From the NCBI GenBank assembly GCA_947258675.1, contig CAMYJP010000138.1, positions 1 through 5,809 of the forward strand: 5,809 nt of DNA, read 5' to 3'. This DNA is from an uncultured Desulfobulbaceae bacterium. GTDB lineage: Bacteria > Desulfobacterota > Desulfobulbia > Desulfobulbales > BM004. Positions 1-5,809 of this stretch are shown here, piece by piece. A program made the translations under genes and the position numbers. The notes under the pieces are model-generated. The model did not search any database and had not been told where the DNA came from. It was given only the letters and a program-made list of their open reading frames with translations. Positions within the stretch are counted from its first letter, which is position 1, and every line of letters begins with the position of its first letter.

Positions 1-214
1 TCTTTTCTTTAATGCTCTTTTTATCCACGGATTTGATTTGGGTAACATTAATTACACACTTTTTAGGGAGATTAGCTTCCCCTTTTCTTAGGACAACGTT
101 GCCGGGTAATTCTCCGAATTTGAGAGTGGTAGTAATAGCCAACGTGATCACCGTGTTCAATCGACTTTCATTTAAAATATTGCTCTGAATCACTAAACCG
201 GGGCGTGTGTCTTT
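1..214 (-). pseudogene. mazF: MazF/PemK-family toxin remnant, 5' truncated and running off the window
   Basis: Read on the minus strand from 214, 71 codons are open to the window edge. They match the core of MazF-type mRNA endoribonucleases: KDTRPGLVIQSN corresponds to the family K-TRP-VVIS-N segment with the catalytic Arg, followed by TVITLAITTTL (the family's T-hydrophobic-P-I-T-T strand), LPGNVVL, and VTQIKSVDKK, the usual QI+-VDK motif. The normal first 20-25 residues, including the Gly-Glu-Ile/Val-Trp start region, are missing. Upstream the frame runs through low-complexity codons (S-T-T-T-S-P-K-S-T) to an in-frame TAG at 242-244, with no start codon before the TRP motif. The lost part is replaced by the dispersed repeat at 226-255, and no antitoxin gene lies upstream. 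I call it a disrupted gene; its 3' end lies outside the window, so the state of the C-terminus is unknown. Family assignment is confident; the truncation is directly visible. Confidence 0.8.
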
Positions 215-3200
215 GGTTGACTTTGGGGACGTTGTTGTTGACTATTGTGACTTATTTGGCTGGCTAACAGGCTGGCAGACTTGATGACTGTCTAGTTGGA
301 AAATTTTGTTGGCAATTCTAATTGCCTGGCAACTTTCTTCATTTTTTGATCTGCAGTAATAAGGATTGATCCATATTGATCTGCTATAGCTAGAAACAAC
401 GCATCATACACTGTCGTTTTGTAAATTCTAGCCAATTCAGTAGCGCGAACAATATAAGGTCGGTGACTTAAAATTTCCATCGGCATAGACAGAATGATTT
501 CTAACAATCCGTCAAATTCCTGAGTAGAAAGTAACTTGTCAGTCCATTTTTTATTTAAAACTTGAGCTGACTCAGCCAGAATAAGCTCAGGAACCAAAAT
601 AGAGGCATTGCCGGTTTCAGCAGCCCGAAAAGCTTTTTCTGCGTTCTTAGGAATCGGCCCATCCGGAATAAATATTCGGAGCAGAGCAGATGTATCAACA
701 ACAACCGATATCATCGATTTCGTTCACTTCTAATATCTGCAACAATATCACCCCAACCCCTGTCTGCAAGGCGTTGTCGCCATTCTCTGGCCTTGCTGTA
801 GCGGCTACCAGTAACTAACCTCACTTCCCGATCCAATATAGCTTTTATCTGTTCTTGCATGCTTCGGTGATTTATCGATGCTAATTTTTTTAACGTTTCA
901 TATGTATCATCAGAGACATCGCGAACGGTTAATGTTTTCATAGTAACACCATACTTTAGATTGCAATATGCTTTCAGAAAGAAGATAGCATATTGTTTTC
1001 AACCGTGCAACTTTTCAAGCAATTCTGACAAAAAGCAGCATATTTAGGGTCAGGTCTTGCATTGCAACATTTTCAGATAGGCAACACACTGAGTTACTAC
1101 ATTAATTTGTTATGGTTTAAAAGATACTGCAACCGCAGATTTCGCAGAGTATCGCAGATGGTACTGATTTAGGGGACAATGGGGGCGTTGTTGACTATTG
1201 TGACGTAATAATAGTTTAAGGTGTTAGGTTTTTGGTTTTAGGCAAGATTAACTTTTCAATTGTTTTGAAAAGTTATTTTTCTTCCGGTATAAGCTTGGCA
1301 AGTACCTCGTAAATATTCTTTCTGTGCCACACCAGGTGAACAGTTATTATTTTTGCTTCTTCATGCACGGTATAGACAATTCGATATCGTTTGAAGCGAT
1401 AAGAAAGATAGCCATCCAACTCTTCTTGTAACTCTTTTCCAAGATAAGGATTTTTTGCGATTTCCTTTAAAGAATTTTTAGTGAGCTTTTTTAACTCTGG
1501 GTGAAAATTACGTATTAATCCTGCAGCAGTACTGGTGAGTTTGATTTGATAGGGCATTAAAAAACGTCCTTCATATCCACCAGACGATCATGCTTCACAT
1601 CTTCCCTGGATTGCTTGAGCAGGGTTCTAGCCTCATCATCAGCTAAAATTTCTATGGTTTCCAGTAAACCTTCGAATTTTTCAATGCTGATTAAAACAGC
1701 TTCCGGAACGCCATTTTTTGTTATGGCAATCACATTGTCGGAGTCATGTATGGACCGAACCATATCGAGTAGTTTGTTTTTGGCAGTAGTAATTGGCACA
1801 TAATCCTGAATTGTTTGCATAACTATACCTTCATTGAATTAAAACGACTATTATAGTGGCCATACCGAGATGAGTCAATGAAAAAATCTGTGGGCGAGTA
1901 GGGACAACGTTGTAGACTACTGGAGTAATAAAAGGGGTCTTCCTTTGACCTTTTTCATGTTCTTTACCATTATTTATTTCTGATTCAATCCAAAAGTTTG
2001 ATAGGGTCGCAGGCTGGCAAGCAATATTAACCGCAGATTTCACAGATTATCGCAGATGATAATGATTTACCACCGCTCGACTTGAGCGGCGATAAGGTCA
2101 TGCTTCCGGCGGAAAGCCAAATTACGGTTTAAGGTTCAAGGTGTACGGTTTGAGGTGAAAGGCTTTTTAATCGCAGATGGAGTTTATACCCGTCACGCGA
2201 GTACTAAAAAGAGTGCCCTGTTGTTTAGGGTGCAGATGCCCTAAAGGATTTCCGCTGGTCATTTTTGATTATTCCCTGTTCGCCTTAAGCAGCAAAAAGA
2301 CGATTCTATTCTTCATTAAGTATCGGGACTTGACAATTCCGTGCAGCATTAAGAAGCCTTGTATTTTGGGTTGCCATAGGAAGGCCTGTGCGCATTGCAA
2401 GATCGAGACAGGAAGCATCGTAACTTGATAATTGCTGTTGTCTGGCTAAGAAAAAGATTTCGCTCAATATCCTTGCCGGTTTTTCCTGTTCAACTGTTAT
2501 AGGAAGCTCTTTGAGAAGATCAATAATTCTGCTGCAATCTGCTTCACTGAGTCGTTGACGTCGTTCGGCAACCAACAGTACATTTGTCACCTCAAGAGGC
2601 CAAATGGATGGCACGACCGCATTGGAATCCACCAAAAGGTCAAGAACACTCTCAGCATAACTATTTGTTTCATCTTCAATACTGCTTTGATCTGAACAGC
2701 CCCACTTCCGATAGTTTTCCAAAAATCTTTTTTGTTCCTGAATAATGGAAAATTTTTTCTGGGTATGATTTGTCATGTCAATATTGGAAATCCCTTAACC
2801 CGAATAATTCACAAGTTGAGAAGGCCCAAGAGACAGATAGCGAAGACTTCGAGGAGACGGGTGATTCTCTATACTTTAGTATGTGGAACGCCCGTCGACA
2901 CGGTAGATTGGGCCGTATCGACTCGCTTGAGTGAACATATATGAAAATAATATTCAAGCCATTAATAATACAGTATGTGTTTTAAAACAAACTGGGAATT
3001 AGCACAAATAAACACGGTAATTCAGTCACATATTAAAATTTATCAAAAATGCTCATGAATAATTCGGGCTAATAAGGCCCTGAATAGGCCCTAAAATTGG
3101 GGCTAGCGAAAGGAAAAAAATTATATCAGTAACGCCGGTATTCTTCTGGTGACGATTTAATACTGTTGATTCCCGGTTTCGCTCTTCTATTTTTTCCTGG

Positions 3201-5809
3201 AAAGGATAGAAAGGAGCCTTTTATCTGTTTTTTCGGTTTTACTCTTATTGTTCTGGTCCAGATTAGATTTTTCTTTTTCAATTATAAGTTGTTTTTGCAG
3301 CCGAAGAATATCTTGTTTCTGCTGATTCACCTGTTTTTTCAGATTGGTATTTTCTTCAATCACCCTTGTTGCCTTACCGTCTAACAAACATGAGTCCAAC
3401 ATTTTGGAAATGGACATGTACGCCGTTTCCAGCAAAGCAAGCCTTTTATCCAAATTTTGCAATGTTTCGTTTTTCAAATTAACTTCACTGGGATTTGATG
3501 CAACATTGAGAGATATATCTTTATCAGTCTTTGATTCCTTATTTTTTTTATTTTTCTCACGATCGGCAATCACATGGCGGATAAAGGTCTCATCAACATG
3601 TCTAAAACCTTTACTGTATGCATAAACCATGGCCTGATCGCAAATAAGATTTATTACTCTCGGTGTTCCTTTGCTATGTTGATAGATTAAAGCAAGTCCA
3701 TTCTCTGTAAATATGGGTTTGCCTCCTGAATAGCCTGCTTTTTGTAATCGATGCTCCACATACTGATTGGTTTCCAGCTGCGAAATCGGTCCCAAATGAT
3801 ACTGCACCGAAATACGCTGCGCATACTGGGCCAAACGCGGATGATTCAATTTTTTCTTCAATTCCGGTTGACCGACCAGAATAGTCTGCAGGAGAAATTC
3901 CTTATCTGTCTGCAGGTTGGAAAGCAGCCGCAATTCTTCAAGCACTTCCAAAGAAAGATTCTGAGCTTCATCAACAATCAACAACACCCGATTTCCACGA
4001 GCATACTGGTCAATGAAAAATGTATTCAAACTGTTTAATTTTTCTGCTTTCGCAATTCCGATGTGAGGTATGGAGAATTCAATCAAGATCAGGTCCAAAA
4101 ACTCTTCTGCATCTACCGTTGTTGTAAAAATTGAGGCGTATTTTGTTTCTGGTGGGAGGTCTTTTAATATCTTTTTCAAGATCGTGGTCTTGCCGGTTCC
4201 TATTTCACCGGTAATCACCGTATGACTTGCTCTGTGCAATAACCCGTATTCAAGATGAACCAGAGCTTCGTTATGGACTGAGCTCAAATAAATGTAAGAA
4301 GGGTCGGTATTAATCGTAAATGGGCGTTCTATCAGTCCAAAAAACTTTTCATACATATGTTTTACCCAATAAGTTTTAATATGCCGGTAAAAGAACAGCT
4401 CAAAATTCTGACACGCTACCGCCATTAGGGTGAAATAGCCTTTTCGGCTAAGAAACCCAGCGGTCAGCAGACCTATCAGCAAGAATAAAGATCAACAGGT
4501 ATGCTGGTTCACAATTTTCTAAGCCATCTGCATCCTGTCCAGCGGAACTTCCACCCGTGACTGACGCTGCAGCAGATTAAGCAGCAGGACCACCCTGTCC
4601 TCCCCTTTAAACTGTAAAAAGATGGCTTCAGTATCCCGACTGCCAATTGATACCGTAATACGATCACCCTTTTTAACGGCTGCATTACCAAGAGCACACA
4701 TTGGAATATATTTATTACTATTTTCCCTGTGTTGAAGATTTTCAATAACCCATTCAGGAACGCGCGGGTAATAATCACCAAACCGGATCGGACCAATTGA
4801 CCCGATAGTACTGCTGATTGTTGTCCAATTTCTTTCTGACTGTGCAAGATGAAGAAACAAGTATCCCGGGAAAAAAGGACGCAAACATATATCTGTTCGC
4901 CGTGCATGGCGCCGGGTAGCCTGAACCAAAGGCAGATACACCTTATACCCCTGACGAGTATAATGGATTTTGGTGATCTGTTCCTGCCGCGGCTTTACTC
5001 TCACGGCATACCATTGTCGATCCGCTTGTTTAATCATTTCAAAAAATTTATGTTTTGCTCAATTCATTTTATTCAAGACAACTCCCAGCACATTTGTTCC
5101 ATTCAGCATATCAACCGCCTTTGTAAGATCTTCTGATGTTGTGAGTCCAGACTGCACTACCAGCAGCACACCTTCAACATACCCGGCAATAATATGCGCT
5201 TCCGGGAAAAAAAGAAGCGGTGGCGTATCAAAGACGATATAGCGATCTGCGTAACGCTCCTTAATCTCATGGGCTAGCTGTTCCATACGTGGAGAAGCAA
5301 TGTGTTCAGAAGATCTTGCCATCTGCTTACCAGCAGGCAAAATACTAAGGTTGGGGATGCCTGGATTTATCAACAATTCAGATAATTCCTTATCACCGTT
5401 TAAATAGTCAGAGAGACCGTGCTCGATATCAAGTCCAAGATATTTGCATATAGATGGATTACGAAGATCTGCCTCCACTATCAAAACTGACTTTCCATGC
5501 TGTCTTGCCTTGCTGATTGCAAGATTAAGCGTAATTGTCGTTTTACCTTCATTAACCCCGGGGCTTACAATAGCCACAGAATTATGACTGTGCACATCAA
5601 GTTTTTTGATCACATTAGTGCGCAGCATGTTGTATTCTTCCACCATGCCAAGCGGAGCGCGTTCACACAAAACAAAATTTTTACTGATGTGCTGCTCATC
5701 TACTTCACAGACACGAGTCTGGCTGGCACCTCTATACGCGCTAACACTATCCTCTGGTGTCTTTACCGGAGCAGACTCAGTGACGCGGTTTTTCTGCTCT
5801 GCTTTGGCC

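Overview
The window is a moderately AT-rich bacterial chromosome segment in which every convincing gene lies on the minus strand. The right third (about 3187-5809) belongs to an extracellular polysaccharide locus of the exosortase/PEP-CTERM (XrtA-associated) kind. It carries the C-terminal part of a Wzc/CpsD-type BY-kinase, an RfaH-type specialised NusG paralog, and an ExeA/GspA-like AAA ATPase of the subfamily known from PEP-CTERM loci. RfaH together with an ops site, and this ATPase family, point to a Gram-negative host, most likely a proteobacterium or a member of Desulfobacterota. I cannot place it more closely.

The left half (1-2776) is a dense toxin-antitoxin island. In the direction of transcription it holds a decayed PIN toxin (2306-2776), an intact Phd/YefM-RelE pair (1820 to 1273), an intact FitA-like/VapC pair (941 to 292), and a MazF remnant without its 5' end that runs off the window (214 to 1). 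The gaps hold degenerate dispersed repeats. A family of about 30 nt occurs three times, at 226-255, 1172-1210 and 1900-1930, so that each intact module lies between two copies. A 41-nt CGCAGAT-containing repeat occurs twice (1131-1171 and 2029-2069). The mazF truncation point falls on one repeat copy. A separate 270-bp hairpin-rich segment with inverted-repeat ends (2799-3068) abuts the decayed PIN gene and separates the island from the polysaccharide genes.

The most informative regulatory feature is on the minus strand at 4412-4423. It is a perfect copy of the E. coli ops element (GGCGGTAGCGTG), the DNA/RNAP pause signal through which RfaH is loaded. It lies about 95 nt after the stop codon of the RfaH-like gene and about 55 nt before the ATPase start, in the direction of transcription. 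The RfaH-like protein therefore probably loads inside its own operon and acts on the downstream gene or genes.

Both intact toxin-antitoxin operons have recognisable autoregulatory layouts. The vapBC promoter overlaps a 9+9 bp inverted repeat. The phd-relE promoter has a TTGACT-17-TATAAT arrangement, a palindrome over the -10 box and a good ribosome binding site. The decayed PIN protein has lost two of its expected catalytic acidic residues and has no visible antitoxin.
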